DNA of 33,588 nt from Rhizobiales bacterium Ga0077524 (lineage in GTDB: Bacteria; Pseudomonadota; Alphaproteobacteria; Rhizobiales; Hyphomicrobiaceae): NCBI GenBank assembly GCA_001464755.1, contig LNDR01000381.1, positions 1 to 33,588 of the forward strand. Direction: 5' to 3'. Shown piece by piece: positions 26,190 to 33,588 of this stretch. Below the pieces are notes generated by a model that made no database searches, had not been told where the DNA came from, and was given only the letters and a program-made list of their open reading frames with translations. Both the position numbers and the translations under genes were made by a program. Within the stretch, counting starts at the first letter, position 1. Each line of letters starts with the position of its first letter.

Positions 26190-27299
26190 ATGATTGCGCG
26201 CACTTATCTTCGCCCTGTCGGACGGCTGACGCGTCCGCCCAGTCGTGTCGATGCGACGCCAGACAGGGTCGTCCGCATTGGCGAGCGCGACGATCTCGCG
26301 TTCGCGGCCCTCGAACTCATCCACCGCCGGTCCGACCGCACCTTTGATCGCCGGCTGATCGAACTGGCCGAGGCCCGTGGCGAGATTGCACGGGGCGGCC
26401 TCGCGGCCGAGCAGCTCACGGCGGCGCTCGCCGGCCTTTCGGCACCTCGGGCGGCAATCGCAGGCGTGGCGTTGGATCGTCCGCGAATCATGGGCATCGT
26501 CAACGTGACGCCCGACAGTTTTTCGGATGGCGGCAGCTTCGCGTCGGCGCGGGAGGCGATTGCCTTCGGTCGCCAACTCGCCGACGAGGGTGCCGATTTT
26601 CTCGATATCGGCGGCGAGTCGACGCGTCCCGGATCTGATGCGGTGCCGGTCGAGGAAGAGCTTCGGCGCATCATGCCCGTCGTCGAAGGGCTCGTCGGCA
26701 AGGTTCGCGCCCGGATCTCGGTCGACACGCGCAAGGCTGAAGTGATGCGGCGTGCGGCTCAGGCAGGCGTGCATGTCCTGAACGATGTATCTGCGCTGTC
26801 ATTCGATCCCGACAGCCTGCGTGTCGCGGCCGAGACGGGCCTGCCGGTCGTGCTCATGCATGCCCAGGGCGACCCGAAGACCATGCAAAGCGACCCGCGC
26901 TACGACGACGCTCTCCTCGACGTCTATGATGCGCTCGACCTGCATATCGAGACGTGTGTGAGGGCTGGCATTGCGCGCGAGCGGATCGTTGTCGACCCCG
27001 GCATCGGATTCGGCAAGACGCTCGAGCACAATCTCGAACTGCTCGCTGGGCTGTCCCTGTTCCACGGTCTCGGCACGCCGATTATGCTCGGCGCGTCCCG
27101 CAAGCGCATGATTGGCACGTTGACCGGCGCCGTCGACCCGCAGGAGCGCGTGCCCGGCTCCATTGCGGCCGCGCTTGCCGGTGCCATGCAGGGCGCAGCG
27201 ATCCTGCGAGTCCACGACGTCGCGGCCACCCGCCAGGCAGTCGTCGTTTGGGAGGCAGCGTGCAGCGGTCTTGCCGCTCCCGCCGGATCGGCCGGCTGA
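26190..27299 (+). CDS. folP: Dihydropteroate synthase
   Basis: FolP condenses 6-hydroxymethyl-dihydropterin pyrophosphate with p-aminobenzoate to dihydropteroate in folate synthesis, and is the sulfonamide target. The 369-aa protein has an N-terminal extension of about 95 residues (starting MIARTYLRPVG), common in alphaproteobacterial forms, before the TIM barrel: IMGIVNVTPDSFSDGG (from about 101), DIGGESTRPGSD, ISVDTRKAEV, LNDVSAL, DPGIGFGKT, GASRKRMIG and the terminal RVHDV. The start at 26190 has GAGGA five bases upstream; the in-frame ATG at 26166 lacks a ribosome site. Other folate genes (folB, folK) are not adjacent. A HupE/UreJ-like gene follows after 5 bases. Confidence 0.95.
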   Translation: MIARTYLRPVGRLTRPPSRVDATPDRVVRIGERDDLAFAALELIHRRSDRTFDRRLIELAEARGEIARGGLAAEQLTAALAGLSAPRAAIAGVALDRPRIMGIVNVTPDSFSDGGSFASAREAIAFGRQLADEGADFLDIGGESTRPGSDAVPVEEELRRIMPVVEGLVGKVRARISVDTRKAEVMRRAAQAGVHVLNDVSALSFDPDSLRVAAETGLPVVLMHAQGDPKTMQSDPRYDDALLDVYDALDLHIETCVRAGIARERIVVDPGIGFGKTLEHNLELLAGLSLFHGLGTPIMLGASRKRMIGTLTGAVDPQERVPGSIAAALAGAMQGAAILRVHDVAATRQAVVVWEAACSGLAAPAGSAG

Positions 27300-27304
27300 G
27301 GTCA

Positions 27305-27922
27305 ATGCGAGCTCAACCCGCGCGCAACGCGGCAACCGTGCTCGCCGCAGTCGTTGGCGCTCTGGAAGCCGGCGCGCGCCCGGCATCCGCCCACGAGATT
27401 GTGCCTGGGGTCAGTGGTTTCGCCTCCCTGCTGCTGCACCCTTTCGTCGCGGTGGATATGGCGCTGGTCATGGCCGGCTTCGCGCTCGTCGTCGGTGCAG
27501 TGAAGCGACGGCCGCCCGTAGTGGCCGGCATCGCCGCCGTCATTGTCGGTAGCCTCGTCGGCGTCTCCATGCAGCCTTGGGCCTTGAGCGTGCCAGGTCT
27601 GTGGCGCTGGCCGCTCCTTCTAGCTTGCGGCCTTGGTGGTCTGGGCGCGTCGGGTGTAGCGCTCCGCGCCGGAGCGCTTTTGGCGCTCGGCTTCTGCTCG
27701 GCCGCCACTATCGGTCTTGGCGTTCCACCCGAGCGGCCGGGGTGGGCCGGAACGGTGGAGGTAGCCGCGGCTGCATCCGTGGCATTGAGCGTCGCTCTGT
27801 TCGCTTTGGCGCTACCCCGCGCTGTGCTCGGCCGCCATGCCGCCGTGCGGATCGCTGGCCAGGTCGGCGGCGCCTGGTGCGTCGCAATCGCCGGCCTTGG
27901 CCTGGCCGTGGCGTTGCGTTGA
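27305..27922 (+). CDS. HupE/UreJ-like integral membrane protein
   Basis: This 205-aa hydrophobic protein has about six membrane segments and an N-terminal signal-like region ending ARPASAHEIV. The stretch SGFASLLLHPFVAVDMALVMAG resembles the HupE/UreJ motif (GF..G..HP..G.DH), keeping His-Pro and Asp, but the second His is replaced by Met. HupE/UreJ proteins are thought to transport nickel or cobalt for hydrogenase or urease. No metalloenzyme genes lie nearby, so the metal role is unsupported. It begins 5 bases after folP with GAGGT near the stop, so it is probably co-transcribed. It may be a diverged family member or an unrelated small membrane protein. Confidence 0.5.
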   Translation: MRAQPARNAATVLAAVVGALEAGARPASAHEIVPGVSGFASLLLHPFVAVDMALVMAGFALVVGAVKRRPPVVAGIAAVIVGSLVGVSMQPWALSVPGLWRWPLLLACGLGGLGASGVALRAGALLALGFCSAATIGLGVPPERPGWAGTVEVAAAASVALSVALFALALPRAVLGRHAAVRIAGQVGGAWCVAIAGLGLAVALR

Positions 27923-27974
27923 GGCCAGCGTCCGATCCTCCGGGTGCGTCATTTACTTTGGAACGTCTTGGTGT

Positions 27975-28002
27975 TTGACGCGTTGTTGCGCTGCACCATA
28001 GT
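27975..28002 (+). promoter_or_regulatory. Candidate promoter of the miaB-phoH-ybeY-corC cluster
   Basis: TTGACG (27975-27980, 5 of 6 to the -35 consensus) is separated by 16 bases from CATAGT (27997-28002, 4 of 6 to the -10). It lies about 90 bases before miaB in a 166-base gap after the HupE-like gene, the natural place for a promoter of the downstream cluster. Confidence 0.45.
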
Positions 28003-28088
28003 GTCACGTACACTTCATGCACTTGTGATGCTGGCGGCGTCTGTCTCGCCGATTCGGGCGGGGCACGGACACGAGGATTGGGCGAACC

Positions 28089-29519
28089 ATGAGCAGTGGT
28101 GGCGAGAATATCGGTCTTCTCGAAAAGCCGCCCGTCGACGCGCCTGCGCCGGCCCCAGAGGCCAGCGCGAGGACGCGGCGCGTTCACATCAAGACGTTCG
28201 GCTGCCAGATGAACGTCTATGACAGCGAGCGCATGAGCGAGGCGCTGGGCGCGGGCGGCTACACCGCGACCGATACGCCGGAGGACGCCAGCCTCGTGCT
28301 CCTCAATACCTGCCATATCCGCGAGAAGGCGGCAGAGAAGGTTTATTCCGAACTCGGCCGTATCCGCGCCATCAAGATCAGGCGCGCCGGGATCGGCCAA
28401 GAGACCATGGTCGTCGTCGCCGGGTGCGTCGCCCAGGCGGAAGGCGCCGAGATCATTCGCCGCGCGCCGGTCGTCGACCTCGTGATCGGCCCGCAAAGCT
28501 ATCATCGCCTGCCTGCCCTGATCGCGCGCATCCAGTCAGGAGAGCGCGGGCTCGTCGAGACGGAGTTCCCCGAGGAGGACAAGTTCGAGCATCTCCCGGA
28601 GCGTCAGCTGGCACCTCGCGCACGGCGCCAGACAACGGCGTTCCTCACCGCGCAGGAAGGTTGTGACAAGTTCTGCACGTTCTGCGTGGTGCCCTATACG
28701 CGCGGCGCCGAGCTGTCGCGGCCCGTTGCGCGTCTGGTCGAGGAGGCACGACGCCTCGTCGATCAAGGCGTTCGCGAGTTGACGCTGCTTGGCCAGAACG
28801 TCAACGCCTACCATGGCGCCGGCCCTGACGGGAACGCGTGGTCGCTGGCCCGGCTGATCGGCGCGCTTTCCGAGATCGATGGTCTCGAGCGGTTGCGTTA
28901 CATGACCAGCCACCCGCGTGACATGAGCGACGATCTGATCGCCGCCCACGCTAACGAGCCGAAGCTGATGCCCTACCTGCATCTTCCCTTTCAGGCTGGC
29001 GCAGACCGCATCCTGGCTGCCATGAACCGCAAGCACACAGCAGCGGACTATATGGCGCTCGTGGGCCGGCTGCGCCGCGCCCGCCCCGATCTCGCACTAT
29101 CCACCGATATTATTGTTGGCTTCCCCGGGGAGACCGACGCCGAGTTCGAGGCGACGCTCGCCATGGTGCGCGAGGTCGTCTTCGCGCAAGCTTACTCGTT
29201 CAAGTACAGCCCCCGTCCAGGCACGCCAGCCGCGAGCATGGATCGCCAGGTGCCGGAGCCCGTGAAAGCCGAGCGGCTCCAGCGTCTTCAGGCTTTGCTC
29301 GAGGAGCAGCAATCGGCATTCGCCAGGGGCCTCGTCGGGCGCACTGTCCCGGTATTGTTCGAGAAGGCCGGGCGCAAACCCGGACAACTCATCGGTCGGT
29401 CGCCATATCTGCAATCGGTCCACGTCGAGGCGGCAGACGCCTGGCTCGGCCGCGTTGCCGACACGGCGATCCTCTCCGCCGGGCCGAACAGCTTGGCCGG
29501 CGTCATAAAGGCGCAATGA
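28089..29519 (+). CDS. miaB: tRNA-2-methylthio-N6-dimethylallyladenosine synthase MiaB
   Basis: MiaB is a radical-SAM enzyme with two iron-sulfur clusters that adds the 2-methylthio group to i6A37 of tRNAs. The 476-aa protein has the N-terminal UPF0004 domain with Cys39 ([12 protein letters not shown]), Cys75 ([11 protein letters not shown]) and Cys113 (VAGCVAQ), the radical-SAM motif CxxxCxxC at Cys192/196/199 ([16 protein letters not shown]), and a C-terminal TRAM domain. The usual HLPVQSGSDRIL is [12 protein letters not shown] here, a conservative variant. The N-terminal 30 residues form an Ala/Pro-rich extension. A gap of about 100 bases separates it from phoH. Confidence 0.96.
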   Translation: MSSGGENIGLLEKPPVDAPAPAPEASARTRRVHIKTFGCQMNVYDSERMSEALGAGGYTATDTPEDASLVLLNTCHIREKAAEKVYSELGRIRAIKIRRAGIGQETMVVVAGCVAQAEGAEIIRRAPVVDLVIGPQSYHRLPALIARIQSGERGLVETEFPEEDKFEHLPERQLAPRARRQTTAFLTAQEGCDKFCTFCVVPYTRGAELSRPVARLVEEARRLVDQGVRELTLLGQNVNAYHGAGPDGNAWSLARLIGALSEIDGLERLRYMTSHPRDMSDDLIAAHANEPKLMPYLHLPFQAGADRILAAMNRKHTAADYMALVGRLRRARPDLALSTDIIVGFPGETDAEFEATLAMVREVVFAQAYSFKYSPRPGTPAASMDRQVPEPVKAERLQRLQALLEEQQSAFARGLVGRTVPVLFEKAGRKPGQLIGRSPYLQSVHVEAADAWLGRVADTAILSAGPNSLAGVIKAQ

Positions 29520-29616
29520 TCGGGGCCGATGACACCTTGCGAAATCTGTCGCGCACTGGGACCGGATCGGTGTTAGCCTTTGCCGGTTCATCGAGTGCAC
29601 CAGCAGGAGAGCACGA

Positions 29617-30633
29617 TTGACCGAGGCTCGCGGATCGGCCGCCCCGGGGCCATCCAGGCCGACAGCGGCCACAGATGACCAGGATCGTATCGTCCTGACG
29701 TTCGAGGACAATCGCCTCTTGCCGCGGCTGCTCGGCGAGTACGATGCCCATCTCGCCAGTATCGAGAACCAGCTTGGCGTTACAGCCCACGCCCAGGGCA
29801 ACGTCATCACGTTGAGCGGCCCGAAGGCCTCCTGCGAGATTGCTCGCGAGGTTTTGTCCGCACTCTATGATCGCGTGGCCAAAGGCGAGGCGATCACCAA
29901 GGGCGATATCGATGGGTTCGTCCGGCACGCCCGCTCGGGCTCACCGAAGCCGGAAGGGTTGGCTCAGATCCGAACCCGGCGCCGCATCGTGACGGCACGC
30001 ACGCCGATGCAGAGCGCCTATCTGCGTGCCCTCGAGCGCTTCGATCTCGTGTTTGGGATCGGTCCGGCCGGCACCGGCAAGACCTATCTCGCCGTCGCGT
30101 TCGCGGCAGCCTGCCTCGAGCGTGGCGTCGTCGAGCGCATCATTCTGTCGCGTCCCGCCGTCGAGGCTGGTGAGCGGCTGGGCTTTTTGCCAGGCGACAT
30201 GAAGGAGAAGGTGGACCCCTATCTCCGCCCGCTCTACGATGCTCTCAAGGATGTGCTCTCGCCCGAGAAGGTCGAGAAGGATCTCGCCTCCGGCATCATC
30301 GAGGTAGCGCCCCTGGCCTTCATGCGCGGTCGTACGCTGTCACACGCCTTCGTCATTCTTGACGAGGCACAGAACACGTCGAGCATGCAGATGAAGATGT
30401 TCCTGACCCGGATCGGTGAGGGCTCGAAGATGGCCATCACTGGCGATCCCAGCCAGATCGATCTGCCACGCGGCCAGGAGTCAGGGCTGGGCGAGGCCGT
30501 GCGCCTGCTTGAAGGGGTGAAGGGCATCGAGGCCGTCCGCTTCACGTCCGCAGACGTGGTGCGCCGCGATCTGGTGGCGCGCATCGTCGAGGCTTACGAT
30601 CGCGCCGATCATGCGGCTTCGATACGCGAGTGA
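29617..30633 (+). CDS. phoH: PhoH family ATPase
   Basis: PhoH-like proteins are cytosolic P-loop NTPases linked to RNA metabolism, usually encoded beside ybeY. The 338-aa protein has a KH-like N-terminal part, then the PhoH domain with GPAGTGKTY (Lys155), SRPAVEAGERLGFLPGD, HAFVILDEAQN (Walker B) and ITGDPSQIDLP. The start is TTG 29617, selected because AGGAG lies a few bases upstream and the next in-frame ATG is far inside. The stop overlaps the ybeY GTG by 4 bases. Confidence 0.94.
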   Translation: MTEARGSAAPGPSRPTAATDDQDRIVLTFEDNRLLPRLLGEYDAHLASIENQLGVTAHAQGNVITLSGPKASCEIAREVLSALYDRVAKGEAITKGDIDGFVRHARSGSPKPEGLAQIRTRRRIVTARTPMQSAYLRALERFDLVFGIGPAGTGKTYLAVAFAAACLERGVVERIILSRPAVEAGERLGFLPGDMKEKVDPYLRPLYDALKDVLSPEKVEKDLASGIIEVAPLAFMRGRTLSHAFVILDEAQNTSSMQMKMFLTRIGEGSKMAITGDPSQIDLPRGQESGLGEAVRLLEGVKGIEAVRFTSADVVRRDLVARIVEAYDRADHAASIRE

Positions 30634-31217
30634 AGGATAGCTCCAAGACTTCGATGGAAACGCCGGGCGACATAGGCCCCAGCAAGCTGGACGAGGAGGG
30701 GCCCGAGAGCGAGCCTCCTCAGCGATTATCACTCGAGGTGGTGATCGAGAGCGGCGATTGGGCTGCCGCAGGCGATCTGAATGCTCTCGTTTCAGGTGTC
30801 GCGGAAGTGGTTGCGGCCGCCACGGAGCTGGCGCCCCGGTTCCGGACGCCGGCCACCGCTTGTATTGCTTTCACCGGCGATGCCGCGGTTCGCGCCCTCA
30901 ACGCCCAGTATCGCGGCCAGGACAAGGCGACCAACGTCCTGTCGTTTCCCGCGCCACCGCCGCCGCGCGGCCACCGATCTGACGGTGAGCCCATGTTCCT
31001 CGGCGATGTTGCCCTGGCCGCGGAGACCGTCGCGGCCGAGGCGCGCGAGCAAGCCATACCTTTCACCCATCATGTCCGGCATCTCGTCGTCCACGGCGTC
31101 TTGCACCTGCTCGGGCACGATCACGAGACAGACTCTGAGGCGGAGATCATGGAAGCTCTTGAAACGCGGCTGCTCGCAGATCTCGGCGTCCCCGATCCTT
31201 ATCGCAGCAACGGGTGA
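30630..31217 (+). CDS. ybeY: rRNA maturation endoribonuclease YbeY
   Basis: YbeY is a zinc-dependent endoribonuclease for 16S rRNA 3'-end maturation and ribosome quality control. The 195-aa protein carries the metal-binding HGVLHLLGHDH with ligands His155, His159 and His165, preceded by FLGDVALA and TNVLSFP. The GTG at 30630 gives a GTGA overlap with phoH; an ATG at 30654 is a possible alternative, since the first 30 residues are not conserved in the family. A short gap follows to the CorC-like gene. Confidence 0.94.
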   Translation: MKDSSKTSMETPGDIGPSKLDEEGPESEPPQRLSLEVVIESGDWAAAGDLNALVSGVAEVVAAATELAPRFRTPATACIAFTGDAAVRALNAQYRGQDKATNVLSFPAPPPPRGHRSDGEPMFLGDVALAAETVAAEAREQAIPFTHHVRHLVVHGVLHLLGHDHETDSEAEIMEALETRLLADLGVPDPYRSNG

Positions 31218-31227
31218 GCATCCGACC

Positions 31228-32331
31228 ATGGCAAACTCAAACGATGCGCCGTCACCGGTCGCTTCCGAAACTGGCCAGTCCCCCCAGAATGGCGAAAGCC
31301 CTCGAAGTTCAGGCGGCCCTGGCTGGCTCGGAACACTCCGCGTTCGTCTCGGCCTCGGGCCCCAGCAAACGTTGCGCGAGACGCTCGAGGAGGCGGTCAA
31401 GTCGGAGTCGGCCGGCGACAGCACATTCTCGTCCACCGAGCGCGACATGTTGCTCCGTCTCTTGCGCTTCGGTGGCCTCAAGGTGGAGGACGTCATGGTG
31501 CCGCGCGCCGACATCATTGCCATCGAGCAGAGTGCCACGGTCGGCGAGTTGATGAGCCTCTTCGAGGAAGCTGGCGTCTCGCGCATTCCCGTCTACCACG
31601 AGACCCTCGACGATCCCCGCGGCATGGTCCACGTCAAGGATGTGCTGCGCTATCTCGGTGCCACCGCTGCGCGCAAGGACGAAGCAGCGGCCGGCACTGC
31701 GCCAAGCGGGGGCGCGGTGCTCGGTGGAGATCTGTCGCGTTCCATCGCCACCGCCGGGCTGTTGCGCCCTGTGCTCAATGTGCCGCCCTCGATGCCAGCG
31801 GTGAACCTCCTGATCCGCATGCAATCGACGCGCAATCACCTAGCGCTCGTCGTCGATGAGTACGGCGGCACCGACGGCTTGGCCACGATCGAGGACCTCG
31901 TCGAGCAGGTGGTCGGCGACATCGAGGACGAGCACGACGTCGAGGAGGCAGCCAATATCACCGAGGACCCGCGCCATGGCCTCGTCGCGCAAGCCCGCAC
32001 CCCCATTTCCGACCTCGAGGCCCACCTCGGCGTCAAGCTCTTGGAGCCGGATGACGAGGGCGAGATCGACACTGTCGGTGGCTTCGTGGTCGCGAGGCTG
32101 GGCCGGGTACCTGTGAAGGGTGAGCTTGTCGCCCACGAAAGCGGGATTGAGCTGGAGGTGCTGGACGCCGATCCTCGGCGCATCAAGCGGCTGAGAATCC
32201 ATCGCCCCCATGCAACGTCCAGTCCTGCGAGTGCCGATGGCGCCGCGGACCGGGACCCGCATGCAGGCGGTGCGTCCGCAGCTCAGGCTGTCGGTGCGAC
32301 CGGACTAGGCGCGTCGGCCGCGAGGAGTTGA
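31228..32331 (+). CDS. CorC/HlyC-type CBS-domain protein
   Basis: The 367-aa protein has an acidic N-terminal region (ERDMLLRLLRFGGLKVEDVMVPRADI), two CBS domains (about 90-220, with GVSRIPVYHETLDDPRGMVHVKD and NHLALVVDEYGGTDGLATIEDLVEQVVGDIEDEHD) and the CorC_HlyC domain with EGEIDTVGGFVVARLGRVP. It lacks the N-terminal membrane DUF21 domain of larger relatives. The family is linked to Mg/Co efflux (CorC) or called hemolysin TlyC without firm evidence. The Ala/Gly/Ser-rich C-terminal tail (about 35 residues) is probably disordered. The ATG at 31228 sits 10 bases after ybeY. Confidence 0.88.
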   Translation: MANSNDAPSPVASETGQSPQNGESPRSSGGPGWLGTLRVRLGLGPQQTLRETLEEAVKSESAGDSTFSSTERDMLLRLLRFGGLKVEDVMVPRADIIAIEQSATVGELMSLFEEAGVSRIPVYHETLDDPRGMVHVKDVLRYLGATAARKDEAAAGTAPSGGAVLGGDLSRSIATAGLLRPVLNVPPSMPAVNLLIRMQSTRNHLALVVDEYGGTDGLATIEDLVEQVVGDIEDEHDVEEAANITEDPRHGLVAQARTPISDLEAHLGVKLLEPDDEGEIDTVGGFVVARLGRVPVKGELVAHESGIELEVLDADPRRIKRLRIHRPHATSSPASADGAADRDPHAGGASAAQAVGATGLGASAARS

Positions 32332-32341
32332 GGACGTTTCG

Positions 32342-33046
32342 GTGCGCTGGAGCGTTACTCGATTGGCAGCGGCCATCGCGATCGGAGCGCTGATTTCGCT
32401 GGCGGTGTGGTGGGCGTGGGGACGGCCGACCAGGCTCTCCGATATCTGGCCGATCGACCTCTCGCGCCCCGGTGGGTTCTTGGTGGATCGGCAAATCGCC
32501 GATATCCGGCACGATGCCGCGTTGTGCAGTGCCGTTCTGTCCTCGCCCCAGATCCAGGCGAAACCGGTGCCAGACGCGACACCGAGGCCAGGCTGCGGAT
32601 GGAGCAACGCAGTCGATGCGTCGGTCGTCGGTGGCGCGCGCCTCGCGGTAAGGCCCGTCACCTGCGAGCTCGCCGTCTCCCTGGCCTTCTGGATGGAGCA
32701 CACTGTCCAGCCTGCAGCGCTCGCCACCCTCGGGACCCGCGTCGCCTCGATCGAGCATCTCGGCAGCTATGCTTGCCGCAACATCCGCGGCAGCCCGTCC
32801 CTCGCCGACCAGCCGAGCGAGCATGCGTCCGCCAATGCCCTCGACATCAAGGCTTTCAGGCTCGCCGATGGTCGCCGCGTCGCCGTCGCTGCCGACTGGG
32901 GCCGAAGTGCGCCGGAAGGCCGCTTTCTGAGCGAGGTGCACGCCGGCGCCTGCCGCTATTTCCGGGTCGCCATCGGACCCGAATACAATGCGGCCCACCG
33001 CGATCATTTCCATCTCGACCGTGGCCGTTGGCGCGCCTGCCGCTGA
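32342..33046 (+). CDS. Extensin-like C-terminal domain protein
   Basis: This 234-aa protein has an N-terminal membrane anchor or uncleaved signal (about residues 6-26, LAAAIAIGALISLAVWWAWG) and an extensin-like C-terminal domain. Visible are conserved Cys residues (ALCSAVL, PGCGWSNAV, VTCELAVS, YACRN, GACRYFRV), SEHASANALDIKAF with probable zinc-ligand His and Asp, and HRDHFHLDRG with the terminal His pair. The fold is related to D,D-peptidase/LAS-type zinc enzymes, so a periplasmic cell-wall role is plausible. The GTG 32342 follows GAGGA by seven bases. In many relatives lnt follows corC at this place; here this gene does. Confidence 0.8.
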   Translation: MRWSVTRLAAAIAIGALISLAVWWAWGRPTRLSDIWPIDLSRPGGFLVDRQIADIRHDAALCSAVLSSPQIQAKPVPDATPRPGCGWSNAVDASVVGGARLAVRPVTCELAVSLAFWMEHTVQPAALATLGTRVASIEHLGSYACRNIRGSPSLADQPSEHASANALDIKAFRLADGRRVAVAADWGRSAPEGRFLSEVHAGACRYFRVAIGPEYNAAHRDHFHLDRGRWRACR

Positions 33047-33156
33047 CCGCCGGGAACGCATGGCGCAACGGACAATACGAAATTAACCGTGCTCGCTGCA
33101 TCTCCGATTAAGGCTCGTCGGCTATAAGCACACTGAATATGGTCGGATGTCGGGAA

Positions 33157-33588
33157 ATGCGCTTGTCGAAGCTCCTACAACATTTGGCTGGCGATCGACG
33201 GGGAAGCGTCCTTCCGATGTTCGCCCTGAGCATCGTGATACTCTGCGGCGCGGTCGGCTTGAGTGTTGACGGGGCGCGGGTGTATGGCGCCAAGCAGAAG
33301 CTGCAAGCAGTCGTCGATGCTGCGGTGCTGGCTGCAGCCCGCCGGGCAATCGCCGACGGCAACTCAGAGGCTGTGGCCGAAACATTTGCTCGCTTCGTCT
33401 CTGCCTCGATCGGCGAGGCCGACATACGGCTCCGATCGACCGAGCCTGATCTGTCGGTTCCACGCCGTATCGGTGCCGAGCTCGTTGCTGACGTGCCGAC
33501 CTCACTCATGCAGGTCCTCGGTTTCGACAGTGTGGAGGTCAGAGCCAGATCGGCGGCCGAGTTCGGTTTCACCAAGCTCGAGATCGCA
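33157..33588 (+). CDS. TadE/TadG-like protein (N-terminal part; continues past the right edge)
   Basis: 144 codons are visible: MRLSKLLQHLAGDRRGSVLP, a membrane segment about 17-39 (VLPMFALSIVILCGAVGLSVDG), then GAKQKLQAVVDAAVLAAAR, the same layout as the two TadG-like proteins at 13844 and 15709 but distinctly diverged. Whether a von Willebrand domain follows cannot be seen. An in-frame ATG at 33139 is the alternative start. TATAAG at 33123-33128 may be a -10 element. Confidence 0.7.
   Translation, partial: MRLSKLLQHLAGDRRGSVLPMFALSIVILCGAVGLSVDGARVYGAKQKLQAVVDAAVLAAARRAIADGNSEAVAETFARFVSASIGEADIRLRSTEPDLSVPRRIGAELVADVPTSLMQVLGFDSVEVRARSAAEFGFTKLEIA

Overview
The window is high-GC DNA from an alphaproteobacterium, most likely of the order Hyphomicrobiales (Rhizobiales). 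The evidence is a DivL-type pseudo-histidine-kinase with tyrosine at the phosphoacceptor site, a candidate CtrA box, the AddA/AddB break-repair pair, the TsaE-AmgK fusion next to MurU, and the miaB-phoH-ybeY-corC order. The species cannot be named from the sequence alone. I see no insertion sequence, prophage, CRISPR array, rRNA or tRNA.

Layout. (1) Positions 1-11589, minus strand: one tightly coupled gene string, divL > tsaE-amgK > murU > addB > addA. Three of its four junctions are 4-base ATGA overlaps. It combines cell-cycle signalling, t6A tRNA modification, peptidoglycan recycling and double-strand-break repair. (2) 11590-13500: ahcY (minus), flanked by hairpins and preceded by a palindromic candidate operator. 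(3) 13500-17350, plus strand: two tandem paralogous TadG-like proteins, each with an N-terminal membrane anchor, a von Willebrand factor A domain, its own AT-rich leader and its own terminator. (4) 17399-23372, minus strand: HAD phosphatase > class III aminotransferase > alpha/beta hydrolase > GNAT acyltransferase, with a sodium:solute symporter upstream on the same strand. I do not recognise this as a described pathway, and it is the best candidate here for an uncharacterised metabolic system. (5) 23559-26060, plus strand: a 627-residue unknown envelope protein followed by two very small membrane proteins. (6) 26190-27922: folP and a HupE/UreJ-like membrane protein. (7) 28089-33046: miaB, phoH, ybeY and a CorC-like CBS protein, then an extensin-like protein. 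(8) 33157 to the edge: the start of a third TadE/TadG-like protein.

How the parts work together. AmgK and MurU form the known salvage route from MurNAc to UDP-MurNAc, and AddA and AddB form one helicase-nuclease. DivL at the head of the same string, behind a near-consensus CtrA box that contains a GANTC methylation site, suggests that the string may be tied to the CtrA cell-cycle circuit. MiaB, PhoH, YbeY and the CorC-like protein form a common RNA-modification, ribosome-maturation and envelope cluster. Functions for region 4 as a pathway, and for region 5, are inference only.
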